This document shows positions 52,119-60,846 of a DNA stretch of 64,000 nt, piece by piece. Within the stretch, counting starts at the first letter, position 1; every line of letters begins with the position of its first letter. Made by a program: the position numbers and the translations under genes. This stretch comes from Peteryoungia aggregata LMG 23059 (lineage in GTDB: Bacteria > Pseudomonadota > Alphaproteobacteria > Rhizobiales > Rhizobiaceae). A model generated the notes under the pieces. It was not told where the DNA came from. It ran no database searches and saw only the letters and a list, made by a program, of their open reading frames with translations. The stretch lies in NCBI RefSeq assembly GCF_030814435.1, contig NZ_JAUSUW010000013.1, positions 56,638-120,637 on the forward strand. The letters are read 5' to 3'.

Positions 52119-52371
52119 CGCCATCCCGGCCGACCATCGCGCTCGGCATCCCCCCCCGGCAGAGAGAGTGAGAACCGCTCTGGGTATCATCGAGATGATC
52201 GTGTTGCGGCTCTGAGGCCTGTCCACTTCACCTTGGCGGGATGGGCAGCGCGGCCATCCACAAGAGTGCGACGCCCGCCACGACAAACGGACTGCTTTTG
52301 ATTGAACAAACATCGAAAATACCGGATAAAACAGCGAAGTATAATCCTGCCCCGCCAACAGATGTGAGCCA

Positions 52372-52815
52372 TTGACCAACCCACCTGCCCCCACGCCGGA
52401 GCGGCGCCGATCGCTGACAATCGGCCTTCTCAGAGCCCGTGAAGCGGTCATGAGCCATTTTCGCCCTATCCTCGCGCAGCATGATCTGACCGAGCAACAA
52501 TGGCGCGTGATCCGTGTATTGCATGGCGCGGGCGAACTGGATGCCAGCGAGGTTGCCGAGAAGGCATCGATCCTCGCACCAAGCCTGACGCGGATGATCA
52601 AGTCGCTCGAACAGCGTCGCTTCATCACGAAGCACAAGGATGCCTCGGATGGCCGCCGCGTGCTGCTGCGCCTCGCGCCGGCCGGCATTGCGATGTTCGA
52701 AACGGTCATGCCCGACAGCCGCCGCGTCTATGCGGAAATAGACGCGCAATTCGGCCGCGAGCGGGTGGACGCATTGCTCGACATGCTGGACGAATTGGCT
52801 GAACTACGCCTGTAG
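52372..52815 (+). CDS. hpaR: MarR-family regulator of homoprotocatechuate degradation (HpaR)
   Basis: This 147-residue winged-helix repressor has SLTIGLLRAREAVMSHFRPIL, LTEQQWRVIRVLHGAGELDASEVAEKASILAPSLTRMIKSLEQR and the wing DASDGRRVLLRLAPAG. These are hallmarks of HpaR, the aromatic-responsive repressor of hpa genes. The start is probably TTG at 52372, since nearby ATG and GTG codons run into stops. It is convergent with hpaI. A perfect palindrome upstream of hpaF (58620-58631) is the best candidate for its operator. Confidence 0.85.
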   Translation: MTNPPAPTPERRRSLTIGLLRAREAVMSHFRPILAQHDLTEQQWRVIRVLHGAGELDASEVAEKASILAPSLTRMIKSLEQRRFITKHKDASDGRRVLLRLAPAGIAMFETVMPDSRRVYAEIDAQFGRERVDALLDMLDELAELRL

Positions 52816-52997
52816 CGCGTCGCCGCGCCAGGTTGATCCCCGAAACCTCGGGCATCTCGAACGGGTTCACGCGAGATGAGCCTTGGACAGAATCTCAGCT
52901 TCCCCGACTCGTCTTGGGTGATGCCCCGCGATCTCGATCGCCACCCGCACACAAGCACGTCCACGCACGAGCGCGGTACGAACGCCTTCAGACTGCC

Positions 52998-53804
52998 TCA
53001 GTAGACGTTGAGCGTCGGGGTCGGCCTCGCCGGCTCCGCGTCCCGGAAATCCTTGAGGAGACGGGAAGCCGCGGTGCTGAGCAGGCCGACATCATTGCCA
53101 ATCCCGACAAAAAGAGCCCCGAGCTCCACATAGCGTTTGGCCAGGCCCAGATCGCCGATCAGGATCCCGGCGGCCTTGCCGGAGGCGACGATACGAGCAA
53201 TCGACCTCTCCACGACCTGCTGCACCTCAGGCGCACCGGGTCTGCCGAGAAAACCCAGGTCGGCGGCAAGATCGGCGGGTCCGATAAACACACCATCGAC
53301 ACCCTCGATTGCACAGATGGCATCGAGATTGTCGATCGCAATCCTGCTCTCCACCTGCACAAGCAGGCAGATCTCGTCGTTTGCCGTCTGCAGATAGTCG
53401 GGAATGCGGTTGAAATCTGAGGCGCGCGCCAGTGCGGCCCCTACCCCGCGCACGCCCTGCGGCGGGTAACGCACGGCCTTCACCATCTCGGCGGCCAGCG
53501 CCGCATCATGGACCATGGGCACAAGGATCGTCTGCGCGCCGATATCCAGCATCTGCTTGATCACCCATGTCTCGCCAATCGGTGGGCGGATGATCGGATG
53601 CGACGCCGAACCCCGCATCGCCCTCAATTGCTCTGCCAGTCGAGGCACGTCATTCGGTCCGTGCTCGGCATCGAGCAGCAGCCAGTCGTAACCGGCACCG
53701 GCGCAGATCTCCACGGTGTTCGGGCTGCCGAGCGCCTGCCACAGGCCGATCTGGACCCGGCCCTCTTTCAGGCCCTGTTTGAAGACATTGCGGGGTGCTG
53801 GCAT
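52998..53804 (-). CDS. hpaI: 4-hydroxy-2-oxoheptane-1,7-dioate aldolase (HpaI)
   Basis: This 268-residue class II pyruvate aldolase of the HpcH/HpaI family has His48 (DAEHGPND), Arg73 (IIRPP), Glu152 (QVESR) and Asp178 (GPADLAADLG), a constant offset of three from the E. coli HpaI catalytic residues as I recall them (45, 70, 149, 175). It splits the seven-carbon product to pyruvate and succinate semialdehyde, the last step of the pathway. It is the last gene of the minus-strand hpa operon, 14 bases after hpaH. Confidence 0.92.
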   Translation of the reverse strand: MPAPRNVFKQGLKEGRVQIGLWQALGSPNTVEICAGAGYDWLLLDAEHGPNDVPRLAEQLRAMRGSASHPIIRPPIGETWVIKQMLDIGAQTILVPMVHDAALAAEMVKAVRYPPQGVRGVGAALARASDFNRIPDYLQTANDEICLLVQVESRIAIDNLDAICAIEGVDGVFIGPADLAADLGFLGRPGAPEVQQVVERSIARIVASGKAAGILIGDLGLAKRYVELGALFVGIGNDVGLLSTAASRLLKDFRDAEPARPTPTLNVY

Positions 53805-53818
53805 GAGATCTCCATTCC

Positions 53819-54622
53819 CTATTCGAAGTAGAGGCTGACGGTCCCGTAAGGCCCGAAATCACCGATGATCGTATCGCCATGCCGCGCTTCGACCGGCCGG
53901 ATGAAGGAGCCCGCGAGCACGATCTGCCCGGCCTCGATACCATCGCCATATTGGGCAAGCCGGTTGGCCAGCCAGGCCACACCGCGGGCCGGCTGGTTGA
54001 GAACACCGGCGCCAAGGCCGGTCTCTTCCACTTCCGCATTGCGCGAAACGATGGCACCCATCCAGCGCATGTCGAGCTGGTCCGGCCGCATAGCGCGCCC
54101 ACCGGTGACGATGCCGGCATTGGCGGCATTGTCGGAAATCGTGTCGAAGACATTGCGTGCCTTCTTCGTTTCGGGATCGATGCGCAGGATGCGCGTATCG
54201 AGGATTTCCAGTGCAGGCGTCACGTAATCGGTGGCGTTCAGCACGTCGAAGACAGTCACATCAGGCCCTTTCAGCGGCGCCTTCATGACGAAGGCGATTT
54301 CCGCCTCAATGCGCGGCTGGATGAAGCGGTCCTTCGGCACGGTCGCGCCGTCCTCGAATACCATGTCGTCGAAGAGCACGCCGGAGTCAGGGATATTGAT
54401 GTTCAACGCATATTGCATGGCCTTGGAGGTCAGCCCGATTTTCCAGCCGATCACCTTTCGACCAGCTGCCACTTTCTTCTGCACCCAGGCGGCCTGAATG
54501 GCATAGGCGTCGTCCATAGTGATGTCCGGATGCTTCAGCGACAACAGCCCGGTCTGAACGCGCGTACGCTCGGCCTCATCCAGGCTCCCGGCAGCAGCGG
54601 CGATCTGGTCCTTCGTCAGCAT
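53819..54622 (-). CDS. hpaH: 2-oxo-hept-4-ene-1,7-dioate hydratase (HpaH)
   Basis: This 267-residue member of the hydratase/decarboxylase (FAH-fold) family has DAYAIQAAWV, GWKIGLTSKAMQ, IEAEIAFVM and a C-terminal HGDTIIGDFGPYGTVSL, the arrangement of HpaH/MhpD hydratases. It adds water to 2-oxo-hept-4-ene-1,7-dioate, giving the aldolase substrate. ATG 54622 is used; the frame upstream overlaps hpaG. hpaG ends one base upstream of its start codon. Confidence 0.9.
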   Translation of the reverse strand: MLTKDQIAAAAGSLDEAERTRVQTGLLSLKHPDITMDDAYAIQAAWVQKKVAAGRKVIGWKIGLTSKAMQYALNINIPDSGVLFDDMVFEDGATVPKDRFIQPRIEAEIAFVMKAPLKGPDVTVFDVLNATDYVTPALEILDTRILRIDPETKKARNVFDTISDNAANAGIVTGGRAMRPDQLDMRWMGAIVSRNAEVEETGLGAGVLNQPARGVAWLANRLAQYGDGIEAGQIVLAGSFIRPVEARHGDTIIGDFGPYGTVSLYFE

Positions 54623-54623
54623 G

Positions 54624-55499
54624 TCACAGCACCTCGTCGGCAATCGTGTTGCGCAACAGTCCGATGCCTTCGGCTTCCACCTCCACCACATCGCCCGGCT
54701 TCAGCCAGATCGGCGGATCGAAGCGAGCGCCGGCGCCCGTCGGCGTGCCGCAGACGATCACGTCGCCGGGAACCAGCGTCGTGAAGGTGGAGACGTAGTT
54801 GATGATCTTCCGGAAAGAGAAGATCATCCGGCTGGTGCGGTCGCTCTGGCGCACCTCACCATTGACCCTGGTTTCAAGCTTGATATCGGCAAGCTGGCTT
54901 TCATCGGTGTAAGGCACTAGCCAGGGGCCGATGGACCCGGAGGCATCGAAATTCTTGCCCTGGGTGACGTTGAACTTGGCATGGCGCACCCAGTCGCGCA
55001 GCGTGCCTTCGTTGCACAGCGTCAGCGCCGCGATATGGCTGAGTGCTTCGGCTTCCGGAATGCGGCGACCGCCCTTGCCGATGACGATGGTGATTTCGCC
55101 CTCGTAATCAAGCTGGTGACTTTCCGGCGGACGGATCAGTGGCCGGTCATGGCCGGTAAAGGAGCGCGGAAAGCGGATGAACAGCGAGGGGTTGCTGGGT
55201 GCCGCCTGCCCGTCCTTGTATTCCTCGTTGCGGTCGGGAAAGTTCACGCCGACGCAGATGATCTTTTCCGGAGCCGGAACAGGGATGCCGAATGTCACCT
55301 CGTCCACCGGAAAATCCGCAGCCACGTCACCGAATTCATCGGCCAGCCGCAGGAGCGCGCCATCCTCGATCACCTCCCGAAGGCTTGGATAGCGATCCCC
55401 GAGGCGCGCCGAGAGATCGACGACACCATCGCCGCTGACAAGACCATAGCCGGGGCGACCGGCGGACGTGGAGAAGCTGAGGAAGCGGGGATGGGTCAT
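54624..55499 (-). CDS. hpaG: Fumarylacetoacetate hydrolase-family isomerase/decarboxylase (HpaG-like)
   Basis: This 291-residue FAH-fold protein has the metal-binding acidic residues in LDYEGEITIVIGKGGR and ARFDASGSIG-type NFDASGSIGPW, and the C-terminal VIVCGTPTGAG. In the pathway it decarboxylates 5-oxo-pent-3-ene-1,2,5-tricarboxylate and isomerises the product. E. coli HpaG is a fused double FAH protein of about 430 residues; here one domain of normal single-FAH length is present and no second copy is in the cluster, so this enzyme may do both steps or the isomerase is elsewhere. Confidence 0.85.
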   Translation of the reverse strand: MTHPRFLSFSTSAGRPGYGLVSGDGVVDLSARLGDRYPSLREVIEDGALLRLADEFGDVAADFPVDEVTFGIPVPAPEKIICVGVNFPDRNEEYKDGQAAPSNPSLFIRFPRSFTGHDRPLIRPPESHQLDYEGEITIVIGKGGRRIPEAEALSHIAALTLCNEGTLRDWVRHAKFNVTQGKNFDASGSIGPWLVPYTDESQLADIKLETRVNGEVRQSDRTSRMIFSFRKIINYVSTFTTLVPGDVIVCGTPTGAGARFDPPIWLKPGDVVEVEAEGIGLLRNTIADEVL

Positions 55500-55563
55500 G
55501 GCTATGCCTTCTCTCGCGGAATGGGACGGGCAACCTGGCTGCAGGCTGCCCATGAGTGCTGCC

Positions 55564-56544
55564 TCAAGGGGCGATGATCGGCGACGCCTTCAAAAGAGAG
55601 GCGGTCGGCTCAACGCCAGCAAAGACGCTTCCGTGCTCGAACCAGGACTTCGGCGCCGGTGCGCCCCAGAGCGTCTGGCGCTGCGGATCCTTCAGGTCCC
55701 ACTTGATCGGCTCGAGATCGGGATCGACGGTCTGGTAATCCGAGCAATAGATCTCGATACGGTGACCGTCGGGATCGAGGATATAGAGGAAGAAGGCATT
55801 GGAAATGCCGTGGCGGCCCGGACCGCGCTCGATATTGGCAAGATAGCCTGACGTCGACATCAGGTCGAGCAAATCGATGATGTTGAGCGGCGTCGGCACC
55901 CAGAAGGCGGTGTGATGCAGGCGCGGGCCAAGACCATTGGTAAAGGCCATGTCATGCACGCCGCCCTTGCGGTGCATCCAGGCGGCCCAAAGCTTCTTGC
56001 TTTCATCGTCTTCGGTATATTCCGTCACCCGGAATCCGATGTCGTTGTAGAAGGCGACCGAGGCGTCAACATCCGGGGTGAAGCAGTTGAAGTGATCAAT
56101 GCGCAGCGGCTTTACGCCGTGATAGAGCGCATATTTCTGATGGATCGGCGCCAGGCGGTCCATTTTGTAGTAGAATTCCAGCGGAATGCCGAAATTGTCC
56201 GTGGTGCGCAGCGTGCGGCCCTGGAAAGGACGCTCGACCCAGGCGGTCTTGTGACCTTTCGCCTCGAAATAGGCCTTGGCCTTGTCGAGATCGGCCTCGT
56301 CATAGACCTTCATGGCCAGATAGTTCACCGCCGAGACATCGCCCTTCTTCAGGATGATGCAGTGATGGCCGCGCTCCTCCAGCGCCCGCAGATAGACGGT
56401 ATCGGCATCCTCATCCGTGACCTGAAGGCCGAGAAGATCGGCATAGAAGGCGCGGCTGGCAGCCAGATCCTTCACCACGAATTCGACGTGGCTGAGACGC
56501 ACGGTGTTGAAGGCCGGGTAGAGATTGAATTGCGGCAGCGGCAT
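55564..56544 (-). CDS. hpaD: 3,4-dihydroxyphenylacetate 2,3-dioxygenase (HpaD)
   Basis: This 326-residue extradiol dioxygenase of the vicinal-oxygen-chelate type has two related domains. Metal ligands are visible as His151 (RIDHFN), His210/211 (RLHHTAFW) and Glu264 (HRIEIY), with the second-sphere His197 (GVHDMA). This matches the homoprotocatechuate 2,3-dioxygenase class rather than the unrelated E. coli HpaD type. It opens the ring of homoprotocatechuate. GAGGAAA precedes the ATG at 56544. Confidence 0.9.
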   Translation of the reverse strand: MPLPQFNLYPAFNTVRLSHVEFVVKDLAASRAFYADLLGLQVTDEDADTVYLRALEERGHHCIILKKGDVSAVNYLAMKVYDEADLDKAKAYFEAKGHKTAWVERPFQGRTLRTTDNFGIPLEFYYKMDRLAPIHQKYALYHGVKPLRIDHFNCFTPDVDASVAFYNDIGFRVTEYTEDDESKKLWAAWMHRKGGVHDMAFTNGLGPRLHHTAFWVPTPLNIIDLLDLMSTSGYLANIERGPGRHGISNAFFLYILDPDGHRIEIYCSDYQTVDPDLEPIKWDLKDPQRQTLWGAPAPKSWFEHGSVFAGVEPTASLLKASPIIAP

Positions 56545-56649
56545 GGTTTCCTCCTCGGGCACCGGAACGGACATTGCCGACCGGTCAATGACTGGGGTGA
56601 TGGCCGCGCGGCCCTCCGCCGCGCGCCTGTAATGGATTCGAAAGCCTGA

Positions 56650-58167
56650 TCAGCCGCCCAGCTTCTGGATGGCATGCGGCACCGTGGCAAAGGCGACGTT
56701 CTTGGTTTCCATGTAGAAATCGAAAGACCAGTCACCGCCATCACGGCCGATGCCGGAATTCTTGACACCGCCAAACGGGGTCGGCAGGTGGCGGACATTT
56801 TCCGAATTCACCCAGATCATTCCGGCTTCGAGATGATCGGTGAAGCGGAAGGCCCTAGTAACATCCGAGGTCCAGAGATAGCCTGTCAGACCATATTGAA
56901 CGTCATTGGCGATGTTGAGCGCCTCCGCTTCATCCTTGAACGGAATGGCCGTGAGCACCGGGCCGAAAATCTCTTCCTGGGCAATGCGCATCTGGTTGTT
57001 GGCGCCGGTAAACAGTGTCGGCGAAACATAGCAACCGCCGCCCGGCCCTGCGAACTTCGCGCCGCCGGCGGCAACCGTGGCGCCCTCCGACTTGCCGATC
57101 TCGATATAGTCGAGAACCTTCTTCTCATGCACCGGATGGATCAGCGGGCCGATCACGGTTTCCGGATCAAGCGGATGACCAACCTTGATACGCTTGGCCT
57201 TTTCCGCCACCAATGCGGTGAAGCGGTCATAGACGCCCTCTTCGACCAGGAGACGCGAGGACGATGTGCAGCGCTCGCCGTTCAGCGAGTAGATCATGAA
57301 GACGGCAGCATCGGCTGCCCGCTCCAGATCGGCATCGGCAAAGACGATCACCGGGTTCTTGCCGCCAAGCTCGAAATGAACGCGCTTCAGCGTATCGGCA
57401 CCCTGTTTCATGATCATAGAGCCGGTGCGGCTTTCGCCGACAAAGCCGATCGCCTTGATCAGCAGATGTTCGGTCAGCGCCTTGCCGGCATCTTCGCCGA
57501 AGCCGTTGACGAGGTTCCACACGCCCTTCGGCAGACCGGCGCCTTCGGCAATTTCCACCAGAAGACGGGCGGTGAGCGGCGAAAATTCAGCCGGCTTGTG
57601 GACGATGGTGCAGCCGCTCGCAAGCGCCGGTGCAATCTTCCAGGTCGACAGCATGAAGGGCGTGTTCCACGGCGTGATCACGCCAACCGGACCGATCGGC
57701 ACGCGGGTGGTGATGTTCACCTGGCCCGGCGCACGAATGCTCCTGCCATCGCGCGCTTCCGGGGCACGGTCGGCGAAATAGCGGAAGTTTTCCGCACCGC
57801 GAAGCGCTGCCTTGGCCATAAATTTTAGCGACTGCCCGGTATCCATCGCCTCGACAAAGGCGATCTCTTCCGCGCGGGCCTCGATGGCATCGGCAATCTT
57901 GTGCATCAGCTTCTTGCGCTGATCGCCCGGCATTGCGGCCCAATCGGCAAACGCAGCCTTTGCCGCCTTGGCGGCCCGGTCGATATCCGCAGCCTTGCCA
58001 CGCGCCACTTTCGCAAGCGGCTGCAGATCAACCGGCGAAATGGTTTCGAACGTCGTGCCATCGGCTGCAGCCACATCTTCGCCGCCGATGCGGTTCAGCA
58101 CGCCAGCCTCTTTGAAGCGAGCCAGATAGGCTTTCGCCTTCTCGATATTTTCCTGCAGTTTGGACAT
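56650..58167 (-). CDS. hpaE: 5-carboxymethyl-2-hydroxymuconic semialdehyde dehydrogenase (HpaE)
   Basis: This 505-residue aldehyde dehydrogenase has the cofactor segment TPWNTPFMLSTWKIAPALA, catalytic Glu266 (HFELGGKNP) and nucleophile Cys300 (NGERCTSSSR). It oxidises the ring-cleavage semialdehyde to the acid. It lies between hpaF and hpaD in the conserved hpa order, with 45 bases to the hpaF stop. Confidence 0.93.
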   Translation of the reverse strand: MSKLQENIEKAKAYLARFKEAGVLNRIGGEDVAAADGTTFETISPVDLQPLAKVARGKAADIDRAAKAAKAAFADWAAMPGDQRKKLMHKIADAIEARAEEIAFVEAMDTGQSLKFMAKAALRGAENFRYFADRAPEARDGRSIRAPGQVNITTRVPIGPVGVITPWNTPFMLSTWKIAPALASGCTIVHKPAEFSPLTARLLVEIAEGAGLPKGVWNLVNGFGEDAGKALTEHLLIKAIGFVGESRTGSMIMKQGADTLKRVHFELGGKNPVIVFADADLERAADAAVFMIYSLNGERCTSSSRLLVEEGVYDRFTALVAEKAKRIKVGHPLDPETVIGPLIHPVHEKKVLDYIEIGKSEGATVAAGGAKFAGPGGGCYVSPTLFTGANNQMRIAQEEIFGPVLTAIPFKDEAEALNIANDVQYGLTGYLWTSDVTRAFRFTDHLEAGMIWVNSENVRHLPTPFGGVKNSGIGRDGGDWSFDFYMETKNVAFATVPHAIQKLGG

Positions 58168-58212
58168 GCAATGATCCTCGAAGCCGGCCCGAAAGGCGGC
58201 GTTTCCTGGTTG

Positions 58213-58599
58213 TTACTGGCCGCGCAGACGCGGATGGATGGCATTTTTCTTCCAGCTCAGATCCGCATCGATCTCGCGGATTTCGAGTGACAGCGCGAAA
58301 TGCGGGGTCTCAAAAAGCGGCGAAAGCATCCGGGTGGCGCAGGCAAACAATGCCTCGCCGGTGCGCTTCTTCTCGTCATCCGAGCGCCCCTTGCCGATGC
58401 GAAGATTGAGATCGACGAAGGCATTTTCCGGCAGCCGGTCTGCGATGGCATAGACCTCAGATCTCAGCGCCCGCACACGCACGGCCCCGACTTCGAACAG
58501 GCCCGTCTCAATCAGCGTGGCGAGAAGAGCGTCACACAGCCGAGCGAGATCGGCGCGGCCATCCAGATTGGCCGAGTATTCAACGGTGAGATGGGGCAT
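58213..58599 (-). CDS. hpaF: 5-carboxymethyl-2-hydroxymuconate delta-isomerase (HpaF)
   Basis: This 128-residue enzyme of the tautomerase superfamily starts M-PHLTVEYSANL, so removal of Met exposes the catalytic N-terminal proline. EIDADLSWKKNAIHPRLRG at the C-terminus is typical of CHM isomerases. The ATG at 58599 has GGAGGAGA 5-6 bases upstream. A predicted promoter and a perfect palindrome directly upstream suggest that hpaF leads its own transcript hpaFEDGHI. Confidence 0.92.
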   Translation of the reverse strand: MPHLTVEYSANLDGRADLARLCDALLATLIETGLFEVGAVRVRALRSEVYAIADRLPENAFVDLNLRIGKGRSDDEKKRTGEALFACATRMLSPLFETPHFALSLEIREIDADLSWKKNAIHPRLRGQ

Positions 58600-58619
58600 G
58601 TCTCCTCCAAGACTTTCAT

Positions 58620-58631
58620 TTAACATGTTAA
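58620..58631. promoter_or_regulatory. Perfect palindrome at the hpaF promoter, candidate HpaR operator
   Basis: TTAACATGTTAA is a perfect 12-bp palindrome 21 bases before the hpaF ATG. On the minus strand TTGACT (58650-58645) followed after 17 bases by CATGTT (58627-58622) forms a candidate promoter, so a protein bound here would cover the -10 element. MarR-family repressors such as HpaR bind dyads of this size. Confidence 0.65.
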
Positions 58632-58695
58632 GCATATGGGCGAAAGTCAAGCCCTTTTTTACAACCGCGCAAGGGACGATCCGGGAAGGCCTGGA

Positions 58696-59208
58696 TCAAC
58701 CGCCATGCAGTGCTGCCTGTGAGGCAACGTGAACATAGCTTCGATCGAAATAGAGCAGCGCCTGGCCATCCTTGCGGCAGCGGATGTCCACGACCTCGCC
58801 GATTAGGACATTGTGCGTGCCCACCAGCCGCGCCTCGACCAGCCGGCAGTCGAAGGACACCATGGCATCGCTCAGCGCCTGGTTGCCGGATGGAAACTCG
58901 GTCCAGTCGGCAGCAGCATATCGTGCCTCCATGTCACTCTGCTGACCGGCGAACAGGCCGGCCAGATCCCGGTGATCAGGCGTCAGGACATTGACGCAGA
59001 AGCGCCGGTTCTCGACGAACAGCCCCGCCTGGGCAGAGCGCGCATTCATGCAGACGAGCAGCGTCGGCGGCTCATCGGTCACCGAACACATGGCGGTGGC
59101 GGTGAACCCGCCGCGTCCGGCGGGGCCTTTGGTGGTGATGACATTGACCGGTGCGCAGACACGCGCCATGGCATCGCGAAATTCGCCCTTGGAGATGGGA
59201 TGGTTCAT
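58696..59208 (-). CDS. hpaC: 4-hydroxyphenylacetate 3-monooxygenase, flavin reductase component (HpaC)
   Basis: This 170-residue flavin reductase-like protein has FRDAMARVCAPVNVITT, GFTATAMCSVTDEPPTLLVCMN, and the C-terminal GEVVDIRCR then ALLYFDRSYVHV. It reduces free FAD or FMN with NADH for the oxygenase HpaB. The start at 59208 gives the standard length. It lies 7 bases after the hpaB stop, so the two-component monooxygenase is co-expressed. Confidence 0.9.
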   Translation of the reverse strand: MNHPISKGEFRDAMARVCAPVNVITTKGPAGRGGFTATAMCSVTDEPPTLLVCMNARSAQAGLFVENRRFCVNVLTPDHRDLAGLFAGQQSDMEARYAAADWTEFPSGNQALSDAMVSFDCRLVEARLVGTHNVLIGEVVDIRCRKDGQALLYFDRSYVHVASQAALHGG

Positions 59209-59215
59209 GACAACC

Positions 59216-60781
59216 TCACTCCGCAGCGTTAAGCAGATCGCCTGCCCGTCCATCGAGCGGCTGCAGCCAGGTCTCGCCGGTCCAGCCCTTCTCGTCGTAA
59301 TCACCCATGCAGGTGTCGACCAGTGCCTCCATGTCGCGCAGGATGCGGCCCTTTTCGGCGCCCTTCAGCACCTGCAGACGCACATCCTCCGGCGAGCCGG
59401 CATAGTTCAGCTCATAGAGCGCGTGGCGCCCGCCGAACTCGGTGCCCGTCGCATCCCACAGCAGCTTCATGATCTTGATGCGCTCGATATGGCCCATGTC
59501 GTTGGAGCCGCGCACATATTGCGACAGATAGCGGTCGATCTCCGGATTGGCGAAATCCTTGGCCGAGGACGGAAGATAGATGAGACCGGAGGCAATCGAG
59601 CGACGCACGATATCGATGATGCGCGGATAGGCATCCGACATGAAGGTGCGGTAGCAGAGGGCAGCCTCGAGGTTGGGCAGCTTTGCTCCGCCCACCCAGT
59701 CGACGGGATTGCGCGCCATCGTGTCAGAGAAGGCCTTGAACTTGTGGCGCAGCGCGATCACTTCGCCGAGCATGGCCTGGTTGCCGCGAAACGCATCGCC
59801 GCCCGTGGCGCGCAGCGCCTTGGCCAGAAGCCCGGCGAGGAATTCGAGCTTCACCACGAAGCGGCCGCAACCCTGGAAGCAGAAGCCCTGCATGAAGCCG
59901 GACAGGACGGTAAAGGACAGGATGCGACGGGCATCCTTGTAGATCAGCACGTCTTCCCAGGGCACGAAGACATTGTCGAGGACAAGGATTGCGTCGTTTT
60001 CATCAAAGCGCGAGGAGAGCGGATAGTCGAAGGGCTGAGCGGTCAGGTTTGCGGTCTCCTCATACGAGGTCCGGCAGAACATCTTGACGCCAGGTGCATT
60101 CATCGGGGCGATGAAGGTGAGCGAAAGGGACGGGTCTTCCGTGACGGTGGCAGAGGCCTGCGCCAGAAGATTGTAATGCGTCAGCGCCGAAGAGGTGGCG
60201 ACCACCTTGGCACCGGAAACATAGATGCCCGCATCCGTCTCCTTCGTCACATGGACGAAAACATCCTTCACATGCTCGGCCGGCTTGTGCCGGTCGATCG
60301 GCGGATTGACGATGGCATGGTTGAGAAAGAGGCCGGCCTCCTGCGTGCGGTCATGCCAGTTGCGGGCATTCTGCGCATAGTCGCCATACCACTCGGCATT
60401 GACCGACAGCGTGTTCATCAGGGACGCCTTGTAGTCGGCAGTACGGCCCATCCAGCCATAGGTGAGGCGCGCCCACTGGTCGATCGCCGTCTGCTGGCCC
60501 ACGAGATCATCGACCGAGCGCGCATGCTTGAAGAACTTGTGCGTATAGCCACCATTGCCGGTATCGGTCGGTGCCGTCAGGACATCCTTCGTCGCCGGAT
60601 CATGCAGCGCATCGTAGAGCCGGGCCAGCGAGCGGACCGAATTGCGCATCGAGGGATGCGTCGTCACGTCCTTCACCCGCTCGCCATTGATATAGACTTC
60701 GCGGCCGTCCCTGAGGCTCGCGAGATATTCCACGCCGGTGAACGGACGGGTCTTGTCGCTGCGGTGATCTTCTGAACGCAT
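59216..60781 (-). CDS. hpaB: 4-hydroxyphenylacetate 3-monooxygenase, oxygenase component (HpaB)
   Basis: This 521-residue FADH2-dependent oxygenase, near the E. coli HpaB length, contains RPFTGVEYLASLRDGREVYINGE-type N-terminus, HAIVNPPIDR, KETDAGIYVSGAKVVATSSALTHYN and FDENDAILVLDNVFVPWEDVL. It hydroxylates 4-hydroxyphenylacetate to homoprotocatechuate. AAGGGAGGAT lies just before the ATG at 60781. It is divergent from hpaA, with only 65 bases between them. Confidence 0.93.
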   Translation of the reverse strand: MRSEDHRSDKTRPFTGVEYLASLRDGREVYINGERVKDVTTHPSMRNSVRSLARLYDALHDPATKDVLTAPTDTGNGGYTHKFFKHARSVDDLVGQQTAIDQWARLTYGWMGRTADYKASLMNTLSVNAEWYGDYAQNARNWHDRTQEAGLFLNHAIVNPPIDRHKPAEHVKDVFVHVTKETDAGIYVSGAKVVATSSALTHYNLLAQASATVTEDPSLSLTFIAPMNAPGVKMFCRTSYEETANLTAQPFDYPLSSRFDENDAILVLDNVFVPWEDVLIYKDARRILSFTVLSGFMQGFCFQGCGRFVVKLEFLAGLLAKALRATGGDAFRGNQAMLGEVIALRHKFKAFSDTMARNPVDWVGGAKLPNLEAALCYRTFMSDAYPRIIDIVRRSIASGLIYLPSSAKDFANPEIDRYLSQYVRGSNDMGHIERIKIMKLLWDATGTEFGGRHALYELNYAGSPEDVRLQVLKGAEKGRILRDMEALVDTCMGDYDEKGWTGETWLQPLDGRAGDLLNAAE

Positions 60782-60846
60782 GATGGGATCCTCCCTTGAA
60801 TTCCTGACAAAGGTTAAGTCCGACCCGCCTCTGCCTCCATGGACAA

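Noticed and set aside
52119..52371. A small gene or riboswitch between the LacI gene and hpaR
   Set aside because: No frame with a ribosome site or conserved-looking structure was found; it is most simply the hpaR promoter region.
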